DNA of 64,000 nucleotides from SABI01 sp963678555 (GCA_963678555.2 CAXXJA010000002.1:682001-746000); one strand, 5' to 3'. Numbered from the stretch's first letter, positions 9,275 to 19,085 are shown. Numbers and translations are program-made. Notes: generated by a model from the sequence alone, not told the origin.

Positions 9275-9895
9275 CTATTTCTCACCATGTGGTGGATATT
9301 CCTCACTCTCAAAAGAATCAGGTTCCAATACTATGTCAGAAATCTGCTCCAATGGCAACCCCACAACCGTTGAGAAATGACCCTGTATCTCTTTCACAAG
9401 AGGAATTATCTGATCCTGTATGCGGTAGGCACCTGCACAGGACCGGTAGTCGATACTGGAGAGGTAGGTCTCGATATCGCGTGAGCTGAGCGGATGGAAG
9501 AGTACCTCGCACACTTCATGGCCGGTGAAGATCCTTTCCCGGTAGAGAAGGGAGTAGGCACTGATGACCTGATGGGTGCCTCCGGCGAAGCGTCTGAGGA
9601 AACGTACAGCCTCCTCATAGTCGGCCGGTTTCCCGATAATCTCACCCTGATGAGAAATGATCGTATCACAGGTGATCACGGGAAGGGCAGGGTTCGGTGA
9701 AGAGACCAGAAAGGAGTCCATCTTCCGTCTCGCAAGAAGCCGGGAGAACAGGGCCGGGTCTCTCTCTCGGCAGTGTTCATCGGTATAGGTGGGCCGTGTA
9801 TGGACGCGGACCTGATGTTCTTCGAGCAGTTCCCTTCGCGCGGGAGACTGGGAAGCCAGAATCAGTTCACTGACGATATCAATGGGCCAGCTCAT
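9275..9895 (-). CDS. maf: Maf-like nucleoside triphosphate pyrophosphatase
   Basis: House-cleaning enzyme family that hydrolyses non-canonical or excess NTPs to NMPs. The Maf signature LILASQSPARRELL lies at residues 11-24. VITCDTIISHQGEIIGKP holds the catalytic Asp region, and SCAGAYRIQDQ replaces the usual AGAYGIQG loop. 206 residues, normal length. The start overlaps the end of the ABC-F gene (ATGA), so the two are co-translated. Its substrate subfamily (dTTP/UTP or other) cannot be read with confidence. Confidence 0.9.
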   Translation of the reverse strand: MSWPIDIVSELILASQSPARRELLEEHQVRVHTRPTYTDEHCRERDPALFSRLLARRKMDSFLVSSPNPALPVITCDTIISHQGEIIGKPADYEEAVRFLRRFAGGTHQVISAYSLLYRERIFTGHEVCEVLFHPLSSRDIETYLSSIDYRSCAGAYRIQDQIIPLVKEIQGHFSTVVGLPLEQISDIVLEPDSFESEEYPPHGEK

Positions 9896-11847
9896 TGCAG
9901 AGACTCCCCGATCTCTTCCATCTCCTGACCCATCTCAAGCCATTGGATCTCCAGATCCTCTTTCTGCTGCTGCAGGTCTTCCTTCTCACAGACAAGGGCG
10001 GTGATTCGCTCAGCTACCGAGTAGTTCTCTCTCAGCGACATCCGAGAGGACACCTCTTCGAGCCTTTTCTCGGTGGACTCGATCTCCTTCAGGAGCACCT
10101 CCTGCTGTTTCTCCAGATTCTGAAGTCTGTTCTTCAGACGGTTGTACTCCTTCCGTTCGATCGGAGCCTGTGATCCTTTCTCTTTTTCAGGTTCTAACCG
10201 TGTCCGCTCTTTGGCGGGTTCCAGAGATTCATAGGCCTCCTTCTGTTCCAGCTTCCAGGAGAAATACTCATAGTCTCCCTCGAACAGCTCCATCTGCCGG
10301 TCACTGATATAGATGATCCTCTGTGAAAGCTGCTTGATGAAGTGGGTGTCGTGAGACACGCAGATTACTGTACCCTTATACTCCTGCAGAGCGTTCAGAA
10401 GCATCTGTTTCGTATTTATGTCGAGATGGTTTGTCGGTTCGTCAAGCATCAGGACATTGGCCGGATGGAGAAGGATCTTCAGCAGGGCAAGGCGGCTTCG
10501 TTCTCCCCCGCTGAGGACCCCCACTTTCTTATCGATATCGTCGTTGCTGAACAGGAAGGCACCGAGAAGGTTCCTTAACCGGGGAATGTCTGTGGTGGAG
10601 GCACTGCCCGCTATCTCCTGATATACCGTATTCTCGTTGTCAAGGGTCTTCTCATTTTCCTGCGTGTAGTAGCCGATCTTCACTCCGTCGCCTGTCAGGA
10701 TAGTTCCCTGATACTCGGTGTCGACCCCCGAAAGAAGATTCATAAGAGTCGTCTTTCCCGCACCGTTCTGACCGGTGATGGCGAGTCGGTCACCCCTGTT
10801 GATATACAATGAGAGAGCGCTGAAAACGGGGATGTTACCGTACTGTTTACTCAGGTCCTGTACCGTGAACAGCACAGATGGAGCATGAGGGGGGGGAGGG
10901 AAGGAGATGTTCATCTTTTTTAGATGTGGCGGGATTTCTACATCCTCCATCTTCTCGAGCATCTTCACCCTGGACTGTACCTGCTTGGCCTTACTGTCCT
11001 TGTATCTGAACCGTTCGATGAACTTTTCTGTCTTTTCCCGTTCCTTCTTCTGTTTCTCTGCTTCTTTCGTGAGCTGTTCGATCTCCGCCATACGTGTCAG
11101 TACGTACCGGGTATAGTTCCCTTTGTAGCGGTTCAGATGGCCGTTGAACAGCTCATAGACCTCCCGTACCGTCTCATCGAGGAAATCCTGATCATGACTG
11201 ACAATGAGAACAGCACCGGTGAATCGGTTGATGTAGTTCCTCAGCCAGATACGGCTCTCTATGTCCAGATAGTTCGTCGGTTCATCCAGGAGAAGCACAT
11301 CAGATTCCTCTACAAGGATCTTCGCAAGTGCAATCCGCATCTGCCATCCGCCGCTGAAGTGCTCACACCTGCGTGACAGATCGTTCTCGGTGAATCCGAG
11401 ACCTTTGACGACCTGTTCGATGACCGCATCCCGCCGGTAGTAGGAACCATCCAGCAGCAGCTCCTGATACTGATGGAGTTCGATCAGATCAGCTTCATGC
11501 GACGAGTTCTGAGAGGCATCGGCAAGCTTTTCTTCGAGTCTTCGTATGTCATGAAGCAGGGGTCTGTAATGGTCGAAACCCTTGAGGACCTCCTCCTTCA
11601 GCGTCGATCCGCGGTGTATGATGCCGGTCTGCGGCAGATAGGAGACTCTCAGTCCCTTTGTGACCGTTATCGAGCCCGAATCATATTCCATCGTGTCGGA
11701 AAGGATCCTCATAAGGGTCGTCTTTCCGCTACCGTTGCTTCCTGCAAGGGCGGATACGGTTCCCTCCTGAAGGGTGAGAGATATTCCGTCAAGTATCTGC
11801 CGGTCGCCGAAGGCGAGTGAGATGTCGTTCGCCTGGAGTGTCTTCAT
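9892..11847 (-). CDS. ABC-F family ATPase (ribosome-associated type)
   Basis: Soluble protein with two ABC cassettes and no membrane domain. Walker A motifs are GSNGSGKTT (about residue 36) and GQNGAGKTT (about residue 360). Signature motifs are FSGGWQMRIALAK and LSGGERSRLALLK, each followed by LLDEPTN / MLDEPTNHLD. A charged linker separates the cassettes, and a C-terminal coiled coil rich in Glu, Lys and Gln covers about residues 560-650. ABC-F proteins act on the ribosome in translation rescue or antibiotic protection. The coiled coil resembles the Uup/YdiF branch. First gene of the minus-strand run; divergent from aroDE. Confidence 0.92.
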   Translation of the reverse strand: MKTLQANDISLAFGDRQILDGISLTLQEGTVSALAGSNGSGKTTLMRILSDTMEYDSGSITVTKGLRVSYLPQTGIIHRGSTLKEEVLKGFDHYRPLLHDIRRLEEKLADASQNSSHEADLIELHQYQELLLDGSYYRRDAVIEQVVKGLGFTENDLSRRCEHFSGGWQMRIALAKILVEESDVLLLDEPTNYLDIESRIWLRNYINRFTGAVLIVSHDQDFLDETVREVYELFNGHLNRYKGNYTRYVLTRMAEIEQLTKEAEKQKKEREKTEKFIERFRYKDSKAKQVQSRVKMLEKMEDVEIPPHLKKMNISFPPPPHAPSVLFTVQDLSKQYGNIPVFSALSLYINRGDRLAITGQNGAGKTTLMNLLSGVDTEYQGTILTGDGVKIGYYTQENEKTLDNENTVYQEIAGSASTTDIPRLRNLLGAFLFSNDDIDKKVGVLSGGERSRLALLKILLHPANVLMLDEPTNHLDINTKQMLLNALQEYKGTVICVSHDTHFIKQLSQRIIYISDRQMELFEGDYEYFSWKLEQKEAYESLEPAKERTRLEPEKEKGSQAPIERKEYNRLKNRLQNLEKQQEVLLKEIESTEKRLEEVSSRMSLRENYSVAERITALVCEKEDLQQQKEDLEIQWLEMGQEMEEIGESLQ

Positions 11848-11874
11848 TACGCTGTGAAACTCCCTGTTCAGGTG

Positions 11875-11903
11875 TTGAAGATTCTCATGTGAGTGAGTAT
11901 GAT
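11875..11903 (+). promoter_or_regulatory. Sigma70-type promoter of aroDE
   Basis: TTGAAG, 17-base spacer, TATGAT, about 65 bases before the aroDE start. Lies in the gap shared with the divergent ABC-F gene. Confidence 0.6.
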
Positions 11904-11970
11904 AAAGCCTATCACATAGGTTTGCAGGGTTGCAAGGACTCGCCCTTGTCCTGAATGGGAGGAATGTTCA

Positions 11971-13431
11971 TTGATCTGTCTTGTACTCAATACACCTACA
12001 CTCGAGGAGAATGCCGACCTCATCAGACAGCACCGGCCTTATGTAGATATCGTAGAACTGCGCGTGGACTACCTGAGCTCGCAGGAAGCGCTTCATGCCG
12101 ACCGGTTCCCCTCCATGACCGATCTCCCCGTTATTCTCACGTGCAGAAGAGCTGAGGACGGTGGTCAGTACAGAGACAGCGAGAAGTCACGGCTTGCTCT
12201 CATCGAGAAGGCTATGGAGGGAGATTTCGCCTACGTGGATATCGAAGAGGATGTGAAGCGGTCGGTGTGTGTGACCAAGGCACAGCAGAAAGGTATGAAG
12301 GTGATCCGGTCGTTTCATGATTTTCATCAGGTTCCTGATGACCTTGTCCACCGGATGGTCCAGATAGCTCGGAAAGGGAGTATTCCCAAGGCTGCTGTGA
12401 TGCCTGCGTCGATCCAGGATGTTAAGCGGCTGTTCGAAGCATCACGTGAGATGAACTCGATAGATGAGAAGATTCTGATCGGCATGGGGCCCTGGGGGCT
12501 TCCCACCCGGATCCTGTACAGGAAGATGCATTCTCTTCTGACCTTCACAAGCAGTGATGAGGCAGCTCCCGGTCATATCTCTGCACGGGAGATGAAGGAG
12601 ACCTACCGGGCCGACAGAGTAGATGACAGGACCCATATCTATGGGATCATTGGAAACCCTGTGGCACATACGAAGTCCCCGCTGATCCATAACCCCGGTT
12701 TCGATGGTATCAAGTACAATGCGATATACGTGCCGTTTCAGGTCGATTCGGTACGAACCTTCTTTGCCCTGGCCGAAATGCTTCCCATATACGGGTTCTC
12801 TGTGACGGTCCCGCACAAGCAGGCTGTTCTGCCCTATCTCGGGAAAGTCTCACGGGAGGTGAAACAGATAGGTGCCTGCAATACGGTGGTGCGAAAAAAG
12901 AATCTCTGGGCAGGAACCAACACTGATTATTACGGATTCATCACTCCATTGATCACTCCTCTGCAGCGCGAACAGATCAGGAACGTGCTCGTCGTCGGTG
13001 CCGGAGGAGCGGCCCGTTCGTGTGTGTGGGCACTGAGAAACCACGGATGCAGGGTCACCATCGTCAATCGCGATGTACAGAAGGCGGAGAAACTCGCTCA
13101 GCTTACCATGAGTTCGTTCGATTCACTTGAACATGCAAAACGGTACAAAGATGTTGATGCGGTGATACAGACCACGACCGTGGGAATGGGAGAGCTTGAG
13201 GGGATAGATCCGATTCCCGATTTCCCCTTCAGCTCGCATCATCATGTGTATGAACTGATCTACTCACCCCGCTACACCAGACTGCTTGAACGGGCTGTCG
13301 AGGCGGGAAGCAGTATATACTACGGAATTGATATGCTTATCGCACAGGGAAAACTGCAGTTCGAGAGCTTTACCGGATATCACTATCCCAAACGTCTACC
13401 TGTCACGCTTATCAGCGAAGAAGAAGCTTAA
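11971..13431 (+). CDS. aroDE: Bifunctional 3-dehydroquinate dehydratase / shikimate dehydrogenase
   Basis: Fusion catalysing steps three and four of the shikimate pathway. The AroD half (about residues 1-215) is type I: VELRVDYL, the histidine in RSFHDFHQ, and the Schiff-base lysine in PKAAVMPAS. The AroE half starts at YGIIGNPVAHTKSP, with catalytic lysine in TVPHKQAV and the nucleotide loop VVGAGGAARS. 486 residues. The start is TTG, chosen because GGGAGGA lies seven bases upstream and MICLVLNTP fits an AroD first strand; no in-frame ATG is nearby. Its 3' end overlaps the convergent XPB-partner gene by 36 bases. Confidence 0.95.
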   Translation: MICLVLNTPTLEENADLIRQHRPYVDIVELRVDYLSSQEALHADRFPSMTDLPVILTCRRAEDGGQYRDSEKSRLALIEKAMEGDFAYVDIEEDVKRSVCVTKAQQKGMKVIRSFHDFHQVPDDLVHRMVQIARKGSIPKAAVMPASIQDVKRLFEASREMNSIDEKILIGMGPWGLPTRILYRKMHSLLTFTSSDEAAPGHISAREMKETYRADRVDDRTHIYGIIGNPVAHTKSPLIHNPGFDGIKYNAIYVPFQVDSVRTFFALAEMLPIYGFSVTVPHKQAVLPYLGKVSREVKQIGACNTVVRKKNLWAGTNTDYYGFITPLITPLQREQIRNVLVVGAGGAARSCVWALRNHGCRVTIVNRDVQKAEKLAQLTMSSFDSLEHAKRYKDVDAVIQTTTVGMGELEGIDPIPDFPFSSHHHVYELIYSPRYTRLLERAVEAGSSIYYGIDMLIAQGKLQFESFTGYHYPKRLPVTLISEEEA

Positions 13432-15303
13432 CGGAACGGTCTTCACTTTGAACAGCGATCGCACCTTCCAGTGCTGCTCCTTCTCTTCAGGGTGAGTTCT
13501 CAGGACAAGTATGTCCTCGTCATCCTTGCGTGTCAGAGACAGTGGAGTGCCGATGTACTCCACTGTGGTTCCTTCCCCGTCAAGAAAGGTCACCAGCAGA
13601 TGCAGTGATCCATCTTTCATTGCCGCGCGTATGACACGCAGCTTTTTCATGTAATCAAGCCCGCCGGCAGACAGTATCTTCTGCTCCTCGCCGGTCGGAT
13701 GCAGCTGTTGTTCGCTGACGATGATGAAATCATCGATCCTGGTTCCAAGAAGAGCCTTCACATCCTCACTGAAAGGTTTTCTGGTCAGCACTTCATGCAG
13801 ATGCGGGCGAAGATCAGGGGCGGTACCCCGTTCAGGCTGCTGTGCCGGCTTCCCGACAGTGATAACAGGTGGCTCAAATGCGAAATCGGGGAGATGCTGC
13901 ATTCCCGGCAGATCCCTGTGCAGCACCAGATCCTGTGAAGTCTTGAGATCTGCGATGTGCTGTACACCGATCTCGCTCAGGATCCTGCGCCACTGCGCCT
14001 GATGTTCCTGATTCATGACATATACACCGTTCGCTATCTTCATTTCAATGAAGGGTGCCAGACTCGCATGGGCATCAAAGATCCGTTCCATCCTTGCATC
14101 TGTCTTCAGCACGATTCCCCTGATTTCCATCACCTGTGTGAACTCCTGATAAAGAAGGGGGATAAGGGAAAGGATCGAGGAGGGGACGCGGGAGAAAGAG
14201 TGCTTCATGTCAGAAACGATATCCTGAGGACTGAATGAGCGTGAGAAGGCCTTGAACAGACTCTTTTTGTCTATGGTGTACCTGATTGTCGCATCAAGAC
14301 CGGTGAGCCGGCTGTACAGATGATATCGTCCTGTCGGGACAGACGGATTGCCTCTGTGTATCGTGATGCTGTGATCACTGTCGATCGTGTCTGCGGTGCC
14401 GGGATGTCTTGCCGGTGCTTTTTCATCGTTCTCTGAAATGATGGAGAGCGCTGACAGAAGAGACCTCAGAGTACCCGTATCGATTTCCTTCATGGACGCA
14501 AGGCTCTGGGCAAAGCGGACAAGGGTGAGGGCCCCGGATTCGCCTCTGACCTCAAACGTCTCGCTGAGAGTCCTCAGGCCCGATATGAACAGTCCTGTCT
14601 TCTCGAGGGTGAAGCGGTCTGAAAGGCCGGCATGCAGAAGCGCCCAGGCAACCGATTCTCTGGTTGTCTCCCTCTGCTCAGTAAGATCCATGGCACCGGT
14701 ACCGGATCGACCGGTGAGGAAGGCCGGGATACGATCGAACACAGCCCTGTGCTCTTCCCACGTATCAGGCAGACTCATCGTGCTGTTCTCGCAGTGGATG
14801 GAGTAGGAGAGGAGAGCCCGGTAGATCAGATGGACATCGTCACTGAATGCATATCGTGAACCGGCGTGATCATCAAAACCGAAGAGCAGGCGATGGTCGA
14901 TAACCTCTGAAAGTCTCTCACGGAAAAGAGGATTGATGATGAGCATGTGAGAGAGGTGGGGGTCAGGAATGACGATGAGCTTCTGCTCAAGGAGCAAGGC
15001 TCCGTGCAGGCACTCATGGAAACCGTGACGGACGGTGCAGAGGTATAGCAGGTCCTGTTCACTGACGCTGTGGAGGATGGTTAGTGCACTCACCAGTTCC
15101 CGTTCGATGGTGCCCAGGTGACTCACGATCTCGCTCTGATGCTCATTCCTGCTGATTCTCGAAGCAAGGGTTCTGTTAAGCTGATGCTTGTTGAACGGAG
15201 TCGGAATTGTCCCGAGAAAGCCCCGCAGCAGTGAAAAGTATATGTCCTCGGGAAGTGTAAAAAGAGAGGAGCTGAATAGGTCGTATGCGGTTCTGTCAAT
15301 CAA
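13396..15303 (-). CDS. XPB-helicase partner protein, unrecognised large protein
   Basis: 635 residues, mostly alpha-helical by eye, with no catalytic motif I recognise. The last 110 or so residues (from about LDYMKKLRVIRAAMKDG to the end) form a beta-rich stretch resembling a WYL-like fold. The start is TTG overlapping the XPB stop (TTGA), with GGAGG seven bases upstream, so it is co-translated with the helicase. Large helicase-associated proteins of the Helicase_C_3/XPB-like type lie next to bacterial XPB genes in actinobacteria; equivalence here is inference from position and size. The 3' end overlaps aroDE on the other strand. Confidence 0.75.
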   Translation of the reverse strand: MIDRTAYDLFSSSLFTLPEDIYFSLLRGFLGTIPTPFNKHQLNRTLASRISRNEHQSEIVSHLGTIERELVSALTILHSVSEQDLLYLCTVRHGFHECLHGALLLEQKLIVIPDPHLSHMLIINPLFRERLSEVIDHRLLFGFDDHAGSRYAFSDDVHLIYRALLSYSIHCENSTMSLPDTWEEHRAVFDRIPAFLTGRSGTGAMDLTEQRETTRESVAWALLHAGLSDRFTLEKTGLFISGLRTLSETFEVRGESGALTLVRFAQSLASMKEIDTGTLRSLLSALSIISENDEKAPARHPGTADTIDSDHSITIHRGNPSVPTGRYHLYSRLTGLDATIRYTIDKKSLFKAFSRSFSPQDIVSDMKHSFSRVPSSILSLIPLLYQEFTQVMEIRGIVLKTDARMERIFDAHASLAPFIEMKIANGVYVMNQEHQAQWRRILSEIGVQHIADLKTSQDLVLHRDLPGMQHLPDFAFEPPVITVGKPAQQPERGTAPDLRPHLHEVLTRKPFSEDVKALLGTRIDDFIIVSEQQLHPTGEEQKILSAGGLDYMKKLRVIRAAMKDGSLHLLVTFLDGEGTTVEYIGTPLSLTRKDDEDILVLRTHPEEKEQHWKVRSLFKVKTVPLSFFFADKRDR

Positions 15304-16973
15304 TCCCAGACCTCCATACGGTATTGATAGCCCTGTTCACTGAGGAACTTCTGCCGGTTGGCGGCAAACTCCTCTTCTGTACTGAAGCGGGTGACAAGAG
15401 AATAGAAGTGAGAGTCCCGCTGTTTGGGTCGAAGAATCCTTCCCAGTCTCTGTGCCTCCTCCTGTCGTGAACCGAAGGCTCCGCTGACCTGAATGGCACA
15501 GGATGCATCGGGCAGGTCTATGGCGAAATTCGCAACCTTTGAAACTACGAGCACCCGCACGTCACCTTCTCTGAAGGCCTGATACAGTTCATCACGCTTT
15601 GTATTCGATGTGCTGCCTGTTATCAGAGGGGCTTCGAGTTCTTTCGCAATGGTTTTAAGCTGGGAGATGTACTGACCGATGACCAGGATGAAATCATCCG
15701 GGTGGTTCGCCACCAGTTGTTTTACGATATCGACCTTTCGGATATTTTCGCTCGCTATGCGGTACTTCTCTCTTTTCCCCGCAACTGCATAGGGTAGTTC
15801 CGCATCGAAGGGAAGAGGGATGCGTATCTCAACGCACTCGGCCTGTGCTATCCACCCTTTCTTTTCGAGCTCGCTCCAGGGCACATCGTACCGTTTAGGA
15901 CCGACAAGAGTAAACACTTCATCCTCCCGCCTGTCTTCCCGTACGAGGGTTGCGGTGAGACCGACCCGGAAAGAGGACTGCATCTCACTTGTCACCTTGA
16001 AGACGGGAGCAGGGAGCATATGGACCTCATCAAAGATGATAAGTCCCCAGTTCTGTTCTCTGATCCTGTCCAGGTGCATGAACGGGCCGTCCTTATCCTT
16101 CCGGTAGGTAAGCATCTGATAGGTGCACACCGTGATATCCCGTATCTCCTTGCGCATGCCGGTGTATTCTCCGATAACCGAATTCTCAGTTCCATCAGAA
16201 CAGGAGAGAGACAGCTTGTCGCCAATCTCTGCGATCCACTGATGCACTGCAGCCACATTGGTAGTGAGAATCAGGGTTGTCGTCTTGAGACGTCTCATGA
16301 TCTCCATGGCAACGACTGTCTTTCCGCTGCCGCAGGGAAGGACGATCGTCCCGTATCCACTGCCGCCGCCGAGATCACCGAGGAGCGCATCAGAAGCCTC
16401 TTTCTGATAATCGCGTATTGTCAGCGGCAGCCCCTGTAATGTCGTGCTCCTCATCTCGATGGGAACGTGCTTTCCCTTCATAAGAGGAATCACATCATCT
16501 ACCGGGTACCCGGCCTTGATAAGTCTGATCTTGATCTCACCCCGATCATACCGTCTGATGAACATGCTCCTTCCTTCCTGAAGAAGAAGGCCTCTGAGTT
16601 CCGAGCGAGTCTGTACTTCACGCTCTATCCGTTGATTCCTGAATGCAAGTTCGTACAGCTGAGGATCTTCACATGGTTTGAGAATGACTGCTCCGTACCG
16701 TGCGAGCAGTTCCTTCACGGTGAAGGAAACCGTCTGCGGAATCTCATAGCGGCTGTGACGATTCAGGCGTTCGAGGATCATCTCCTCAGTGAAACCGCTT
16801 GAAGCAGCATTCCACAGAGTAAGTGGTGAGATCCTGTACGTATGGATATGTTCCGGTGAACGGATCAGTTCAGAAAAGGGTATGATATCCTTCCGGGCAT
16901 CTTGTGCAGAGGGGGAGTGGACATCCATCAGGAGAGTGAGGTCGCTTTGTACGATGAGAGCCTTATATTCCAT
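15300..16973 (-). CDS. Bacterial XPB-type DNA helicase (SF2)
   Basis: 557-residue superfamily 2 helicase. A damage-recognition-like N-terminal half is followed by Walker A LPCGSGKTVV (about residue 208), DEVH box IIFDEVHML, and motif III LTATLVRED, which contains the RED triad typical of XPB. The second RecA domain ends with QRLGRILRPK. Homologues act in DNA repair and unwinding, and in archaea and bacteria they may pair with nucleases. It begins two bases after the aroC stop and overlaps the partner gene, so aroK-aroC-xpb-partner reads as one transcript. No Bax1-type nuclease is visible nearby. Confidence 0.92.
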   Translation of the reverse strand: MEYKALIVQSDLTLLMDVHSPSAQDARKDIIPFSELIRSPEHIHTYRISPLTLWNAASSGFTEEMILERLNRHSRYEIPQTVSFTVKELLARYGAVILKPCEDPQLYELAFRNQRIEREVQTRSELRGLLLQEGRSMFIRRYDRGEIKIRLIKAGYPVDDVIPLMKGKHVPIEMRSTTLQGLPLTIRDYQKEASDALLGDLGGGSGYGTIVLPCGSGKTVVAMEIMRRLKTTTLILTTNVAAVHQWIAEIGDKLSLSCSDGTENSVIGEYTGMRKEIRDITVCTYQMLTYRKDKDGPFMHLDRIREQNWGLIIFDEVHMLPAPVFKVTSEMQSSFRVGLTATLVREDRREDEVFTLVGPKRYDVPWSELEKKGWIAQAECVEIRIPLPFDAELPYAVAGKREKYRIASENIRKVDIVKQLVANHPDDFILVIGQYISQLKTIAKELEAPLITGSTSNTKRDELYQAFREGDVRVLVVSKVANFAIDLPDASCAIQVSGAFGSRQEEAQRLGRILRPKQRDSHFYSLVTRFSTEEEFAANRQKFLSEQGYQYRMEVWD

Positions 16974-16975
16974 GA

Positions 16976-18028
16976 TCAGGATTTGCCGAACTGGTCATAA
17001 TAGAGGCTGAGGATCGTGATCGCGGTCATCGCTTCGATGACGGGGACGATCCTCACCACGATGGACGGGTCATGCCTGCCTTTCACAGTGATCGTCTGCT
17101 CATGTCCGTCAATGTCTATGGTCTTCTGAGGTCGTTCGATCGAAGCGGTAGGCTTTACAGGAACTCTGAAGAAGATATCTTCCCCGTTCGTGATCCCTCC
17201 GTTGATGCCCCCGGCATGATTGCTGAGAAACCCGTCGGGACCTATTTCGTCATTGTGCTGGGATCCACTCATCTGAGAAGCTGCGAATCCTTCACCGAAT
17301 TCGATTCCCTTCGTTGCTCCGATGGAGAGGATTGCATGGGCGATAAGTGCCTCCGTCTTCTGGAAGACAGGCTCACCGAGTCCGGCAGGACACCCGCTTA
17401 CGATACACTCTATGGTGCCTCCGACACTCTCCTTCGATGTTCTGCACGCATCAATCAGCTGTTCCATCTCATGTGCAGCATCAGGGTCGCAGCAGCTGAC
17501 GAGATTGCCGCTGACAACGGACAGGTCCCGTTTCTTTGCCGTTACTGAACCGATTTGGGTCGTATATGCTGTAATCGTGATTCCTTTGGAGCGGAGGATC
17601 TGCATGGCAATGGCACCGGCGGCAAGTCTCGCGGCAGTCTCTCTGCCGCTGCTCCTGCCACCTCCACGCCAGTCACGGATACCGAATTTTTTCTGCCAGG
17701 TGAAATCAGCATGACCGGGGCGGAAGAAGCCCGCGATATCTGAATAATCATGAGAGCGCTGATTGGTGTTCCTGATGATGATGGACAGGGGAGTTCCTGT
17801 GGTCTTGCCTTGAAAGGTCCCAGAAAGGATCTCTACTTCGTCGGCCTCGTTACGCTCGGTTCCGAGACGGTTCCCTCCCGGTCTGCGGCGGGACATGTGA
17901 TAGGCAAGGTCATCCATATCGATCGTGAAACCGGGTTCGAGCCCATCAATGATGACACCGAGTGCCGGACCGTGAGACTCCCCGTAGGTCGTGATCTGAA
18001 GGGATGTTCCGAATGTATTACCGCCCAT
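16976..18028 (-). CDS. aroC: Chorismate synthase
   Basis: Last enzyme of the shikimate pathway, making chorismate from EPSP with reduced FMN. The N-terminal signature includes TTYGESHGPALGVIIDG (residues 13-29). The RPGGNRLGT segment and FMN-site motif WRGGGRSSGRETAARLA follow, with a C-terminal GRHDPSIVVRIVPV. 350 residues, normal length. It lies between aroK and the XPB helicase in a tight run. With aroDE and aroK, four of the seven shikimate activities are in this window. Confidence 0.97.
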   Translation of the reverse strand: MGGNTFGTSLQITTYGESHGPALGVIIDGLEPGFTIDMDDLAYHMSRRRPGGNRLGTERNEADEVEILSGTFQGKTTGTPLSIIIRNTNQRSHDYSDIAGFFRPGHADFTWQKKFGIRDWRGGGRSSGRETAARLAAGAIAMQILRSKGITITAYTTQIGSVTAKKRDLSVVSGNLVSCCDPDAAHEMEQLIDACRTSKESVGGTIECIVSGCPAGLGEPVFQKTEALIAHAILSIGATKGIEFGEGFAASQMSGSQHNDEIGPDGFLSNHAGGINGGITNGEDIFFRVPVKPTASIERPQKTIDIDGHEQTITVKGRHDPSIVVRIVPVIEAMTAITILSLYYDQFGKS

Positions 18029-18037
18029 GCTAGACTC

Positions 18038-18604
18038 CTAGAATAGTTCTTGTATGAAAGCCGCCAGGTTCACACCATTATATTCGACGCTTTCGAAATC
18101 CGCTAATGGTACCACATGATCACATAACTTTCTATAGAGACAGTCACGCTGGAGATAGAGAGCATGGAATGACTCTTCCGGTTCTTCACGGTCGATGAAC
18201 GGAGGAAGGCCCCTGCGCTGAATCCTCTCCAGGAGGGTATTCTCCTTAAGATAGAGGTAGATGATCACGCCCGTTTCCTTCATCCGGTGTATCAGGGGAT
18301 GGTTGTCACAGACACCTCCTCCGGTGGCCATGATCGTAAGGTGAGAGCTTTCCCGGGTACAGAGGAACTCCTCGTGCGCCTCGTACTCCGCCTTCATGAA
18401 AGCGTTCTTCCCTTCCTGAACATAGAAATCCCGGAGACTCTCATAGGGGATCCGGTTGAGGATAAGGTTGTCAAGGTCAAGAAATGAGACCCGGTTCTCG
18501 AGGTTGAGATGATCGGCGCAGTAGGCTCCGACATTGCTCTTGCCGCTGTGTTTGATCCCCGTCAGGTAGATCAGTGATGTCTTGTTGCTGTCAGTGCTGG
18601 TCAT
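18038..18604 (-). CDS. aroK: Shikimate kinase
   Basis: Phosphorylates shikimate at O3. Walker A is GIKHSGKSN (about residues 17-25), FLDLDNLI is the substrate/metal region, and the glycine-rich ATGGGVC is the conserved shikimate-binding motif. 188 residues, slightly longer than usual. The start overlaps the 3' end of the preceding membrane-protein gene by 14 bases, and only a weak ribosome site (GGATCACC) is present, consistent with coupling. Confidence 0.9.
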   Translation of the reverse strand: MTSTDSNKTSLIYLTGIKHSGKSNVGAYCADHLNLENRVSFLDLDNLILNRIPYESLRDFYVQEGKNAFMKAEYEAHEEFLCTRESSHLTIMATGGGVCDNHPLIHRMKETGVIIYLYLKENTLLERIQRRGLPPFIDREEPEESFHALYLQRDCLYRKLCDHVVPLADFESVEYNGVNLAAFIQELF

Positions 18605-19085
18605 AATAGGTGATCCATTGTACTGGATACCGGTCTCCTCCTGTTTCCTGTGCTATGGATACCTGTTTCAGGCGTTCTTTAAGCAGGTTCTGTCTGTGTC
18701 GCCTGTATTCCTTCTGCTGAATATAGCGCGCTTCGTCAAGGTTCCTCTTCCTCTGCTCCTGGAAGCTCTTTTTCGGTATCAGTATGCTGAGCAGAAAATT
18801 ATGGATGATCAGAAGTGTCGCCCACAGCATGACGATAATCAGGGGGATGATCTCACGTACCGAGGTGTCGGGAGAAATCTGTACCTGATAGGTGCCCTCA
18901 TACACCTGAACGGCATTCATTCTCAGCGGTGCCAGGGAGATCAGGAAGAAGAGGGTGGTGATGATCAGCGGAAGGATCCAGTAGATGCCTCGCGGAGTGA
19001 ACAGAAACCGCACCGATGCAATGAGGCACACAAAGAGAATAAATGAAGTTGTGAGGGCCACAAGTAGCATCAGCATGCGAAACAT
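18591..19085 (-). CDS. Small membrane protein of unknown function
   Basis: About three hydrophobic helices are followed by a basic, Lys/Arg/Gln-rich cytoplasmic tail that looks helical. I place the start at 19085 (MFRMLMLLV), giving 164 residues. The frame stays open to 19268, but that part shadows the divergent dgt gene. First gene of the aroK-aroC-xpb run, with only about 70 bases separating it from dgt. No family recognised. Confidence 0.6.
   Translation of the reverse strand: MFRMLMLLVALTTSFILFVCLIASVRFLFTPRGIYWILPLIITTLFFLISLAPLRMNAVQVYEGTYQVQISPDTSVREIIPLIIVMLWATLLIIHNFLLSILIPKKSFQEQRKRNLDEARYIQQKEYRRHRQNLLKERLKQVSIAQETGGDRYPVQWITYYDQH

Noticed and set aside
11955..12155. ATG-started frame overlapping the aroDE start
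   Set aside because: Out of frame with the AroD motifs; the TTG at 11971 has the better-spaced ribosome site and the conserved product.
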